Under the pieces are notes generated by a model that was not told the DNA's origin, made no database searches, and saw only the letters and a program-made list of their open reading frames with translations. This document shows, in pieces, positions 43,202 through 51,334 of a DNA stretch of 64,000 nucleotides; the stretch's first letter is position 1; every line of letters begins with the position of its first letter. This DNA comes from Proteobacteria bacterium 005FR1 (GTDB taxonomy: Bacteria; Pseudomonadota; Gammaproteobacteria; Pseudomonadales; Cellvibrionaceae), in contig WACF01000001.1 of NCBI GenBank assembly GCA_026192395.1, positions 738,977 to 802,976 on the forward strand. Reading direction: 5' to 3'. The translations under genes were made by a program, and so were the position numbers.

Positions 43202-44175
43202 CAGTGGGTTCCGCTCCTGATAGTGTCCATTGCCGCGCCCTGTTTTGGCGGCGCATATACGGTGAGAGCCTGCGGGATGATTTCAAGTTTCGCCGGCGTG
43301 TAGGTCACCAACTCACCATCCGCGTGCACCTCCAGCGGTTTGGCGGTCACTACCTCGATTTTTTTGCCACACTTGCTGAAGGTATTTTTGGCAAGGCTTT
43401 GCCTGCCCAGCCGCAACAAGGGAGCGAGAAGAAACAGCTTCCAGTTCGGTTGCGGTCTGATGCTGTAAAGGCACAAATCGCCGCTATCGATCTCCGCATC
43501 GTGGTCGACGACATTGCCGCCGCCATAGTAACGGCCGTTCCCGATGGTGAGGTGAATCGAACGCTCATGGAAAACCTTCCCGTCCACAGTAACCTTCACT
43601 TTAAAGGCATTCTGTTTCGCGACCGAAATCCAAAGTGCGCGCAAATAGCTGAACACACCCCAGGCCTTCTTTATGTCCTTGGTCAGATGATGAGTAATCT
43701 TGGTGCCCAACCCAATGTTCACCGCGTTGAAAAAATAGTGTTCGTTTACGACGCCGAGATCGATTCGCCTTAACTGGTTCTCCGTCACCAGCCTGCCGGC
43801 AGCTTCCAGGTCGTCGGAAATGGATAGTGAACGCGCCAGATCGTTGGCGGTACCCAGCGGAAGAATCGCCAGCGGCTTGTTGTGCTGATAGACCGAAGCG
43901 GCCGCCGAGCTGACGGTGCCATCGCCGCCGGCGACTATCACCAAGTCCAGGTCGTCGCACATGGCCTCAAGGTTTTGTGCACATTCCTCCGCACTTTGCG
44001 ACTCGCGAACGGTGACGTCGTAGCCGGAATCTCTGAGCAGTTCCAGGACCGCCTCGAGATTTGCCTCGGAGCCGCGTCGACTGTTCGGATTGATCACCAA
44101 CAGCGCCTTTTTTTGCGCCGCAGGCGCGGGCCTGTTCTCGCGATGGTCGATCCCGCTTGTCGGCTTGATGGCCAT
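43201..44175 (-). CDS. YegS/DgkB-type lipid kinase
   Basis: A 324-residue diacylglycerol-kinase-catalytic family protein. Signature motifs: INPNSRRG near residue 28, IVAGGDGTVSSAA near 80 and LPLGTANDLARSL near 103. A beta-sandwich C-terminal domain follows. Such enzymes phosphorylate lipids or sphingosine-like substrates; the substrate here is not predictable. Start: codon at 44175 with GGAATTACG. No signal peptide is seen. It overlaps the DUF2383-like gene by one base. Confidence 0.85.
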   Translation of the reverse strand: MAIKPTSGIDHRENRPAPAAQKKALLVINPNSRRGSEANLEAVLELLRDSGYDVTVRESQSAEECAQNLEAMCDDLDLVIVAGGDGTVSSAAASVYQHNKPLAILPLGTANDLARSLSISDDLEAAGRLVTENQLRRIDLGVVNEHYFFNAVNIGLGTKITHHLTKDIKKAWGVFSYLRALWISVAKQNAFKVKVTVDGKVFHERSIHLTIGNGRYYGGGNVVDHDAEIDSGDLCLYSIRPQPNWKLFLLAPLLRLGRQSLAKNTFSKCGKKIEVVTAKPLEVHADGELVTYTPAKLEIIPQALTVYAPPKQGAAMDTIRSGTH

Positions 44176-44641
44176 ACTCGTAATTCCACGTGTTCACAGG
44201 AAGTTATGCATACGCCTCACATTGAGCTTGCCTCCGAGAGATGATGCAACCACCAGGCCAGCGCGGACCCTTCCAATCTTTCGGGTGGAGCCAATCTTCC
44301 TCATCCGCGTTTCCGAGGCTCTTCAGAACAATAATACGAGTTAGCGATAGTTGCCATCTCCCTGTAAAGCTTTGCAAGAGCTAGTGCTCGCCTGCGCGCG
44401 ACGCGCAGCTTCTCCCACATTGCTCGTCTCTTCATGGCCGTTGCGACAGATCAAAAAAGCGAGATTCGGCGTCATTCTGCCGGAGCTCTGCCTGCTTCTT
44501 CGGTGAAGTGGCATATGCGTTGCGAAGCCCGAAGCGCACAGCTGATGTGGCGCAACTCGTCTTCGGGTGAAGAACACCAGGAAGCTACGGTCGCGCCCTT
44601 CAGTTTCATTCTCGATGGAGAGTAAAATGAAGGAGCAAACC
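44176..44641. other. Upstream region of the Gln-rich peptidoglycan-binding gene
   Basis: A 466-base non-coding gap separates the minus-strand lipid kinase from the plus-strand gene at 44642. Open frames here (up to 106 codons on the minus strand) lack ribosome sites and look random. The only clear element is AAGGAG at 44630-44635, the ribosome site for the following gene. Promoters could not be assigned. Confidence 0.4.
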
Positions 44642-45682
44642 ATGATTAACAAACCGCTCATTGCAGCAGCTGTATCAGCGGCTCTGTTTGCGACACCGGC
44701 CCTTGCCCAGCAGCAGGGTCAGCAAGGACAGCAGGGTCAGCAACAGCCTCAAAACCAGCAAATCACCCAGGAGAAGGCGCAAGACGGTACCGAGATCTAC
44801 CTCAGCACCGCGTCGGTCCGACAAATCGAACAGGCTCTGAATCAACAAGGCTATAACGCCGGCAATGTAGACGGGCAATGGGATCAGGACACGACCAAAG
44901 CTGCCCAGGATTATCAAAAGTCAAAGGAAATGGAACCAACCGGCACACCCACTATTGAGCTGGTCAACTCTCTGGGCCTCAGCCAGATCATCAAGGGCCA
45001 AAGTCAGCAACAAGGTCAACAACAGAGCCAGCAATGGGCTCAGGAGGAAGCACAGGGCGAGGGCACTCCCCTCTACGTGAGCACCGCTTACGTTCGTCAG
45101 ATTCAGCAAAAGCTGAACGAGAAAGGCTATAACGTTGGCGCCACCGACGGTCTCTGGGGCGAAAGCACCAAGCAAGCGGCCGCCAACTTCCAGCAGGCAG
45201 CCGGTCTAGAGCCGAGCGGACAGCTAACCACCAATCTTCTCGAGCAGCTCGGGCTTGCGCAACAGATCATGCAAGCCGGTCAGCAAGGCAAGCAAGATCA
45301 GAAGTGGGAGCAGGAAACTGCTCAAAGTGAAGGTACACCGCTGTATGCAAGCCCTGCCACGGTTCGCCAAATCGAAGTGAGCCTGAACAAAGAGGGCTAC
45401 GACGCGGGCAATGTGGACGGATCCTGGGATGAGGACACAACCGCTGCGATCGAGCGATACCAGCGCTCCCGCGGTCTTGAGCCCACTGGCACACTGACTA
45501 CCGAATCGATGGCTGCTCTCGACATGAGCGTTCTGGGCGGCGGTCAGGGTGGCCAGGGTCAGCAACAAGGTCAACAGAGTCAACAAAGCCAACAAGGTCA
45601 GCAGCAAGGCCAGCAAAACCAGCAGCAACAGCAGCCGCAGCAGCAACAACAGCGTCAGCAGCAACAGAGGCAGCAGCAATAG
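44642..45682 (+). CDS. Secreted Gln-rich protein with three peptidoglycan-binding repeats
   Basis: A 346-residue exported protein. Signal peptide MINKPLIAAAVSAALFATPALA. Three PG_binding_1-like units lie at about residues 50-112, 142-206 and 231-296, each with YxSx2-x-VRQI and a GxxDGxWxxxT core followed by LEPTG or MEPTG. They are linked by Gln-rich segments and the protein ends in a Gln-rich tail of about 46 residues. The last unit ends like the Gln-rich protein at 25288 (RGLEPTGTLTT, then LD and GG), so the two are paralogues. Start: ATG 44642 with AAGGAG spaced six bases; upstream ATG 44627 has none. No catalytic domain. A terminator follows at 45745. Confidence 0.83.
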   Translation: MINKPLIAAAVSAALFATPALAQQQGQQGQQGQQQPQNQQITQEKAQDGTEIYLSTASVRQIEQALNQQGYNAGNVDGQWDQDTTKAAQDYQKSKEMEPTGTPTIELVNSLGLSQIIKGQSQQQGQQQSQQWAQEEAQGEGTPLYVSTAYVRQIQQKLNEKGYNVGATDGLWGESTKQAAANFQQAAGLEPSGQLTTNLLEQLGLAQQIMQAGQQGKQDQKWEQETAQSEGTPLYASPATVRQIEVSLNKEGYDAGNVDGSWDEDTTAAIERYQRSRGLEPTGTLTTESMAALDMSVLGGGQGGQGQQQGQQSQQSQQGQQQGQQNQQQQQPQQQQQRQQQQRQQQ

Positions 45683-45744
45683 CTTGTCGATTCGGTGAAA
45701 AACGCGGAGGTTTGCGTCAGAGTCTTCGAGTTATCACCGGCGAG

Positions 45745-45772
45745 GCAGGCGTCCCACTCGGGGCGCCTGCTT
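45745..45772 (+). terminator. Intrinsic terminator candidate
   Basis: An 11-base stem with one G-T wobble (45745-45755 with 45760-45770), loop ACTC, followed by TTTG. It lies 62 bases after the stop of the peptidoglycan-binding gene, so that gene may be monocistronic. Confidence 0.6.
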
Positions 45773-46096
45773 TGCTATAGCGAAACAGCGCTCCAGTCTT
45801 ACTTCCGCCATTCCTTGTAAATGGTGGACACTCAAGTGCAGCAAAAACATTGAAACACTCCCGCTCGTGCATACCCGTGACCCACGAGCGAAACAAATCG
45901 TCGTTTACATCTCTGTTTTGACCTCCCAAAGCCCCCGCCCCGAGCTGCCGACGGCTGTGTCTCGACATATCGCGCCAAGGTGGATCGGCGGGCCACTGGT
46001 GTGATTATTGCTCCGACTTGGCCAACCGCGACAAGGTCAATTTGCTTTGTCGCTGGACTTATTTCGATGCACCCGACGCACAGGAGAGGAAGCAAG
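45773..46096. other. Non-coding region before the PRC-barrel gene
   Basis: This 324-base stretch contains no supported gene. Short minus-strand frames at 45717-45968 and 45832-46095 have no ribosome sites. AGAGGAAG at 46085-46092 is the ribosome site for the gene at 46097. A promoter is expected here but was not identified. Confidence 0.4.
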
Positions 46097-47023
46097 ATGA
46101 AATTGACTTACATCATCCGGAAATTGCAGGGACGGCCTTTGGTACTGAGCCTGGGCGCCAGCGGCATCTTACTCGCCGCCTCTGGAATGACTTACGCACA
46201 GCAGCAAGAGCAGCAAACCCAAGAACAGATTCCTCAGGAAATCGCACAGCAGGAAGGCACCGACATCGTCGTTGAACAGCAGCAGCCGCAAGTTCAGGTG
46301 GAACGCGCTCCGCTGGAAGTGATCGCGGAGCAAAAAGAAATGGACGTACAGGTGGAAACCGGTGAGCCGGAGGTTTCTATTCAGCAACCTGAACCGGAAG
46401 TGATGGTGCAACAGCAGGAGCCGGAGATCCAGATTCGGCAATCCGAGCCGGAAGTTGTTGTGGAGAGCGCCGAGCCACAAGTGGAAGTTCGACAGGCAGA
46501 GCCACAAGTCCAGGTGCGCAGTGCAGACCCGATCGTCCGGGTAATTACTGTCGACGAACAGGGGCAGGAGCAGGTCTCTGAAATCGAAGCACAGCCGATG
46601 CAAAACCAGCGAAGCCAGCAGGCTCAGGCACAACAAAGACAGACCCAACAGCCCCAGCAACAGCAGCAGATGGCCCAGGACCTGATGCAGGTGAATGTTA
46701 CAGAGCTGGGACAAAAAACGGTGGTGACCAGCCAGGGTGAAGAGCTTGGCAGCGTCGAGGATATTGTCATTCAGCCCGATCAAGGTCAGGCCGGCCTGGT
46801 GGTATCCACTGGCGGTATTCTGGGCATTGGGGCAGAGCAAATCCTGGTGCCGGCAGATGAAACGATGATGCAGGGCGACCAGATCGTCTGGCAGACCCAG
46901 CAGTCCCCTGACCAGCTTGCAGAGCAGTCGAAGTACAATGAGCAGGGATACGTTTCTGTCGCTGAAGCGGAAGGCACGCTAGGAGATGCGCGCAACGAAG
47001 CCATGCAGCGGGCGCAGCGCTAA
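46097..47023 (+). CDS. Exported protein with nine-residue repeats and PRC-barrel
   Basis: A 308-residue protein. Signal peptide: basic start then LVLSLGASGILLAASGMTYA (about 15-34). After a Gln/Glu-rich stretch, six exact nine-residue repeats run from residue 91 to 144 (P-[EQ]-[VI]-x-[VI]-x-x-x-[ED]; for example PEVMVQQQE, PQVEVRQAE). A Gln-rich linker follows, then a PRC-barrel-like domain at about 195-290 (VVTSQGEELGSVEDIVIQPD, then GLVVSTGGILGIGAEQILVPADE). Start: ATG 46097 with AGAGGAAG. The next gene starts 48 bases downstream and shares repeats and PRC-barrel, so they form an operon. Function unknown; surface scaffold is inference. Confidence 0.82.
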   Translation: MKLTYIIRKLQGRPLVLSLGASGILLAASGMTYAQQQEQQTQEQIPQEIAQQEGTDIVVEQQQPQVQVERAPLEVIAEQKEMDVQVETGEPEVSIQQPEPEVMVQQQEPEIQIRQSEPEVVVESAEPQVEVRQAEPQVQVRSADPIVRVITVDEQGQEQVSEIEAQPMQNQRSQQAQAQQRQTQQPQQQQQMAQDLMQVNVTELGQKTVVTSQGEELGSVEDIVIQPDQGQAGLVVSTGGILGIGAEQILVPADETMMQGDQIVWQTQQSPDQLAEQSKYNEQGYVSVAEAEGTLGDARNEAMQRAQR

Positions 47024-47071
47024 TTACCCTCCGCCCGGACAAATTCGCCTCAAGACTGAAAGGAGTCAATT

Positions 47072-48547
47072 ATGCAACGCAGAGGAATCAAACTCACTCA
47101 GGGATTCGTTACAGCCAGTGCTGTCGGCCTTCTTATGACGGCATCCGCCTTCGTCAGCGCGCAGGGACAACAATCCCAACAGCAGCAGCAGCCGCCACAG
47201 TTTTCAGAACTGGACCAAAATCAGGACCAGCGCCTGAGCCAGCAGGAATTGCAGCAAGTTGCTCAGCGCCAAAATACCCAGGCCAGTGAACTTGTTAGTC
47301 AATATGACCAGGACGGCAACAACGTGCTCAATCAGCAGGAATATCAGCAGCTGAGCCAGAGCATGCAGATGCAGCAGCAAATGCAGCAGGCGCGGCAGCA
47401 GCAGGAGCAGCAGCGTCAGCAACAGCAACGCCAGCAGGGGCAGCAGCAACAGACCCCGCAATTCTCACAGCTTGACCAGAACCAGGACCAGCGCCTGAAC
47501 CAACAGGAGCTGCAACCCCTGGCTCAACGTCAGAACACGCAACCCGACCAACTGATAAGTCGGTTTGACCAGGACGGCAATCAGGCTCTGGATCAGCAGG
47601 AGTATCAGCAGCTGAGCCAGAACATGCAGCAACAGCAGCAAGGCCAGCAGCAAGCCCGTCAACAAAGTCAGCAGCAAGGCGGCCAACAAATGGCTCAGAG
47701 TCAACAGGGCCAGCAGCAGGGCCAGCAAGGGCAGCAGCAACAAGCTCAGCAAGGCCAGGGCGGCACGGTGATCTACGTCCGCGAGAAGCCGACCCAGGTG
47801 ATCGTAAGTCGCCCTCCTGCCCAGATCACCGTCGATCAACCCCGCCCTGTCATCACCATCCGCACTCAGGAACCTCAGGTAAACGTTCAGCAAGGCGAGC
47901 CGCAGGTGTCGGTGACCCAACCCGAGCCGGAGGTCATGGTTCAACAGGAGCGTCCCGAAGTTGCGGTACAGCAGCAGGATCCGCAGGTCGTTGTTGATCC
48001 CGCTCAACCACAGGTTCAGATCAGCGAAGCACAGCCGCAGGTATTTGTGCAGGAAGCTGACCAGCCTCAGGTGCAAGTACAGCAACAGGAACAGCAACGT
48101 AGGCAGGAACAACAGCGCCAGCAGGCCCAGCAGCAGTTCCAGCAAGAACAACAGCGGCAGCAGGCTCAGCAGCAACAACAGCCGCAGCAGCAGCAATCGC
48201 AGCAGCAGCGTAACCTCTGGTCTGCACCTGTTTCCCAGCTGCGACAGTCACAGGTGACCGACGCTACCGGTAATCAGATGGGCCAGGTGGTGGAAATCGT
48301 CGTCCAGCAAGACGGTAGCCGTGCAGGTATTCTCGTTGAATCCCAGCAACAGGATGGCTACCGGTACATTCCGCTGTATCAGATCTCCATGCGCGGACAG
48401 CAGCTGATGGTCGAGTCACAGGCTAATATTTCCAATGTGACCGAGCAGGAGCTGCTTCAGCAGAACTTCAACCGCATTCCGGAAAGCCAGCGTCCGCTGA
48501 GCGACTACGTGTCTGTGGCTGAGCTGCAGCAGCAACAGCAGCAGTAA
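47072..48547 (+). CDS. Exported Gln-rich protein with EF-hands, nine-residue repeats and PRC-barrel
   Basis: A 491-residue exported protein. Signal peptide: residues 1-30 (GFVTASAVGLLMTASAFVSA). Four EF-hand-type loops occur as two duplicated pairs: 48-59, 79-90, 135-146 and 166-177, each with D-x-[DN]-x-[DN] and a Glu at position 12. A Gln-rich linker leads to eight nine-residue repeats (about 268-340) of the same kind as in the neighbour. After a second Gln-rich linker comes a PRC-barrel-like domain (about 386-475; DATGNQMGQVVEIVVQQDGSRAGI, then YRYIPLYQISM) and a Gln tail. Ca2+ binding is likely from the loops. Start: ATG 47072 with AAAGGAG upstream. A terminator follows at 48568. Confidence 0.85.
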   Translation: MQRRGIKLTQGFVTASAVGLLMTASAFVSAQGQQSQQQQQPPQFSELDQNQDQRLSQQELQQVAQRQNTQASELVSQYDQDGNNVLNQQEYQQLSQSMQMQQQMQQARQQQEQQRQQQQRQQGQQQQTPQFSQLDQNQDQRLNQQELQPLAQRQNTQPDQLISRFDQDGNQALDQQEYQQLSQNMQQQQQGQQQARQQSQQQGGQQMAQSQQGQQQGQQGQQQQAQQGQGGTVIYVREKPTQVIVSRPPAQITVDQPRPVITIRTQEPQVNVQQGEPQVSVTQPEPEVMVQQERPEVAVQQQDPQVVVDPAQPQVQISEAQPQVFVQEADQPQVQVQQQEQQRRQEQQRQQAQQQFQQEQQRQQAQQQQQPQQQQSQQQRNLWSAPVSQLRQSQVTDATGNQMGQVVEIVVQQDGSRAGILVESQQQDGYRYIPLYQISMRGQQLMVESQANISNVTEQELLQQNFNRIPESQRPLSDYVSVAELQQQQQQ

Positions 48548-48567
48548 GGGCTCAAGCCCCACGCAAG

Positions 48568-48601
48568 AAAGGGGAGAAGGTTTAGCCTTCTCCCCTTTTT
48601 T
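48568..48601 (+). terminator. Intrinsic terminator
   Basis: A 13-base perfect stem (48568-48580 with 48586-48598), loop TTTAG, followed by a run of T. It closes the two-gene PRC-barrel operon and may also serve the minus-strand SET-domain gene ending at 48628. Confidence 0.92.
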
Positions 48602-48627
48602 CGTGGGATCTACCATCCGCGGCTCAT

Positions 48628-48930
48628 CTACTCCCAATCGTCACCATAATGATGAGTCAATTCGTCTCCCGGTTTTATTTTTCTCAAGGCTACGACGGAC
48701 AGATCATCGTAGTAGGCCACATTCGGTTTCGCATTGTGATTGATGTACTTCAATCGACAGGTCACATCAACTGGGCCCTTGTCCAGCCATAGCGTATGGT
48801 CGCCGGGCTTTTTGGTCTTTCGGGTCTTGCAGTAGCCAATCACGGTGCCCTTCTTGATGGTTCCAGTGGCGAAGAGGCCCTTACCATGGATGCAGCTTTT
48901 GCCGACTTTTAGGGTTTTCTTGAGAGACAT
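48628..48930 (-). CDS. Small SET-domain protein
   Basis: A 100-residue protein with a minimal SET domain: GKSCIHGKGLFATGTIKKGTVIG at the N-terminus, then KYINHNAKPNV and finally VVALRKIKPGDELTHHYGDDW. These are the SAM-binding and catalytic segments of SET lysine methyltransferases; the Tyr of HHYG is in the usual catalytic position. Pre-SET and post-SET regions are absent, as in bacterial short SET proteins. Start: ATG 48930 (MSLKKTLKVG); an upstream extension adds ten residues without support. Substrate unknown. Confidence 0.8.
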   Translation of the reverse strand: MSLKKTLKVGKSCIHGKGLFATGTIKKGTVIGYCKTRKTKKPGDHTLWLDKGPVDVTCRLKYINHNAKPNVAYYDDLSVVALRKIKPGDELTHHYGDDWE

Positions 48931-48958
48931 ACAATTTCCGAAGCCTGGGTTAGTTCGC

Positions 48959-48982
48959 AAGATGTCATCTCACATCTCACCT
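48959..48982. repeat. Short ATCTCAC-type heptamer string
   Basis: The sequence AAGATGTCATCTCACATCTCACC contains two copies of ATCTCAC and resembles the heptamer strings of the 10007-10388 spacer. It overlaps the end of the SDR-like gene (stop at 48977). Confidence 0.5.
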
Positions 48983-49660
48983 ATTCACCCATCCCCCACA
49001 AACCGGAAAAATCTGCCCCACGAAGCAGTTCGCACTGTCGCTGCACAGATAGGCCGCAAACTCGGCGTCCTCGCGGGCGCTGACCAGCCGACCCAAGGGC
49101 ACCTCGCGCTGTAGCCGATCCTGGAATTTCGGATTGGCCTGGATTGCAGGCGGAAAGTACATGGGATTGTCGACGAAGTTCTGGGCGATGGCATTCACCT
49201 GAATCTTATGCGGTGCCACTTCCACGCCGAGTGCCTGGACATAGGCAAGCTGAGCGCCGCGCGCCGCGCTATAGGTGGAAGCGCGCTTCATGCCACGTAG
49301 TGCTGAGGAGCTGCCCATCAAAAGAATCTTGCCCGACTCCCGCTCAATCATCGCCGGCAAGGCGGCTTGGCATAGCCGAGGTAATGGATCCACCATCTCC
49401 GCAAAAGTGCTCCGCCATTCTTCGTCATCCACATCCACCGCTTTGGTGGTCGGTGCCGGCACCCCGAGATTGGCGATTAACACGTCGATTCTCTTCGCGT
49501 CGGCGATCACCTGCTCCGCTGCCCCGGGATCTCGTAAAGATCCCCTGCTCTCGATCACCTCAGCGCCGTGCTCGGCAAGCACTTCGCACAGTACTGGCCC
49601 CATGAATGCGTCGGCCTGAGTGACCAGGATTCGTTTGTTCTTGAGCATTTCGCTTGGCAT
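48977..49660 (-). CDS. Short-chain dehydrogenase-like protein with altered active site
   Basis: A 227-residue SDR-fold protein. The Rossmann start is ILVTQADAFMGPVLCEVLAE, where the usual TGxxxGxG is degenerate. Catalytic Ser is in LLMGSSSALRG and Tyr130 in STYSAARGAQ, but the Lys of YxxxK is Arg134. The C-terminal VPLGRLVSAREDAEFAAYLCSDSANCFVGQIFPVCGGW is typical of classical SDRs. Resemblance to halohydrin-dehalogenase-like SDRs (Ser-Tyr-Arg, broken nucleotide motif) is notable but unproven. Start: ATG 49660 with GAGGAGATGAT. No operon partner. Confidence 0.78.
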   Translation of the reverse strand: MPSEMLKNKRILVTQADAFMGPVLCEVLAEHGAEVIESRGSLRDPGAAEQVIADAKRIDVLIANLGVPAPTTKAVDVDDEEWRSTFAEMVDPLPRLCQAALPAMIERESGKILLMGSSSALRGMKRASTYSAARGAQLAYVQALGVEVAPHKIQVNAIAQNFVDNPMYFPPAIQANPKFQDRLQREVPLGRLVSAREDAEFAAYLCSDSANCFVGQIFPVCGGWVNR

Positions 49661-49923
49661 ATCATCTCCTCTTAACAGAATGGCGGGATCCCGCGGGCGG
49701 GCCTATTGCGGTCATGGCGCGCTTGTAAAAAATGTATTCAGTTTCCGAGTTTACAGAGTATTTTCGAGCGTCGCACTGGCAGAGCCCGTGCTTGCAGTGG
49801 CAACCGGCGCTTTAAATGGTACAGCTATTGCTCCTGTCATTGAATGATTGATTCACAAAATCTCGTGCGGGACGCTGAGTAATAAGAGCTGCGGGACGCG
49901 CTAGTTGAAACGAGGAGGATCTG

Positions 49924-50610
49924 ATGCATCCGATTGCAAGTTGCGCAAGAACGTTGCTGACCATGACGGTGGTCGCGCTGATGCCGCTGGCGCTTGCGGA
50001 AAACCCGACCCCGCCGGAAGCCGTGGATTACGGTTCGGCAAAGCCACCGCCCGACGACCCCGGCGACGGCTCCAGAGTAGCCCTGAAGGGCACCGTGGTG
50101 GCGCTACGCGCGGGTAGTTTCATTCTCGACCACGGAGATGGGACCATCAGCATCGAGATGGACAACTGGGCCAATCAGGACGTGGACGGCGCTATTCGCG
50201 AAGGCCAGCACGTGACGGTGCGCGGCAAGGTGGATAACGACTTCTGGCATCGCCGCCGCGTCGAAGCGGACTCGGTGCATGTCGAGGAGTTGCAGACTAC
50301 GTTGACCGCGCCCTCCCCGGCCGACGAGGAGGAAGCGCAAAATCAACGTCTCACCTCCTCTTACGGACCGATTCCGAACGACATCGAGGTGGCGGGCACC
50401 GTCACCTCGGTTCGCGGAGACAAGTTCACGATCGACAATGGGCGTCGACGAATCACAGTCGATACCTCCTTCCTCGACAAGAATCCGATGGACGATTCCG
50501 GCTACCAGCAAATTGACGTAGGCGACTTCGTCCGCGCGTCGGGCGACCTCGGTGAACGCGCGATGGATGAACGCGTCATCGCCGCAAAGTCGGTCATTGT
50601 TATCGAATAG
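49924..50610 (+). CDS. Exported double OB-fold-like protein, first of a tandem pair
   Basis: A 228-residue protein with a signal peptide (MTVVALMPLALA, cleavage near residue 25). Two similar beta-rich units follow (about 53-127 and 155-227), each with the form G-T-V-x-[SA]-x-R-x2-x-F-x-[IL]-D then I-x2-[DE] and G-D/Q-x-V-x-[AV]-[RS]-G. They recall OB-fold domains of the BOF/YgiW type. Charged linkers separate them. Start: ATG 49924 with GAGGAGG. Its neighbour at 50651 is a paralogue. The role is unknown. Confidence 0.68.
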   Translation: MHPIASCARTLLTMTVVALMPLALAENPTPPEAVDYGSAKPPPDDPGDGSRVALKGTVVALRAGSFILDHGDGTISIEMDNWANQDVDGAIREGQHVTVRGKVDNDFWHRRRVEADSVHVEELQTTLTAPSPADEEEAQNQRLTSSYGPIPNDIEVAGTVTSVRGDKFTIDNGRRRITVDTSFLDKNPMDDSGYQQIDVGDFVRASGDLGERAMDERVIAAKSVIVIE

Positions 50611-50650
50611 CTGATTGCCGCCCAGCGAAAACGGATACAGGAGGAACCGG

Positions 50651-51334
50651 ATGATGAGTTCAGAACTGAAGACCGCGACAGCGAGCCTCGCAATGCTGTT
50701 AGCGATCTCCTCGGGCTCGGCCGCAAACGTGGAAAACTATGGCGAGCAGCTGATCGAAAGCCAGGTATCGCTCAAGGGCACCGTGATCGCGCAAAACCAG
50801 GAGGCCATCCTGCTGGATTACGGCCAGGGCACGATCACAGTGGAGCTGGATGACTGGGACGATCTGGAAGAAGGTGAACTGGCGATGCCGGGTGACCAGG
50901 TGACCGTTTACGGCACTATCGATGACTCCTTCTACAGTGAGAAGTCCATCGAAGCGCAAAGCATCTACGTGGAAGACATCAACGCCGTGCTCACCGGCCC
51001 CTCCCCCTACGACGAGGAAGGCCAGCTTCTGAGCCGTCGCTCCACCGACTTCATGGGACCTAGCCGATACGATATCGAGATCGCGGGGATGGTCACCTCG
51101 GTCGACGGCCGCACCTTTACCATCGACAGCGGTAATCGTCAGATCAAAGTGGACACCAGCATGATGGACTACAACCCGCTGGATGAGCGAGGTTTCCAGA
51201 ACGTGAAAAAAGGCGACTGGGTGCGCGCGTCCGGCGACCTGGCCATGAACACCTTGGAAGACCGGGAGCTTGTGGCCGAATCCGTGGTGACGCTGCCTCA
51301 GCTAAAAGGCCTTTCCCGCTCAAAGGTTGAGTAG
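50651..51334 (+). CDS. Exported double OB-fold-like protein, second of a tandem pair
   Basis: A 227-residue paralogue of the preceding gene, 40 bases downstream. Signal peptide: ATASLAMLLAISSGSA. Two OB-like units repeat the pattern (LKGTVIAQNQEAILLDYGQGTITVE, then AGMVTSVDGRTFTIDSGNRQIKVD) and share LTGPSP/LTAPSP-type linkers and the ending KKGDWVRASGDL with the neighbour (VGDFVRASGDL). Start: ATG 50651 (or 50654) with CAGGAGGAACCGG. The pair probably arose by tandem duplication and acts in the periplasm. Confidence 0.68.
   Translation: MMSSELKTATASLAMLLAISSGSAANVENYGEQLIESQVSLKGTVIAQNQEAILLDYGQGTITVELDDWDDLEEGELAMPGDQVTVYGTIDDSFYSEKSIEAQSIYVEDINAVLTGPSPYDEEGQLLSRRSTDFMGPSRYDIEIAGMVTSVDGRTFTIDSGNRQIKVDTSMMDYNPLDERGFQNVKKGDWVRASGDLAMNTLEDRELVAESVVTLPQLKGLSRSKVE

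Noticed and set aside
46169-48196. Leucine-rich minus-strand open frames opposite the PRC-barrel genes
   Set aside because: Same cause: antisense of glutamine-rich repeats; no ribosome sites.
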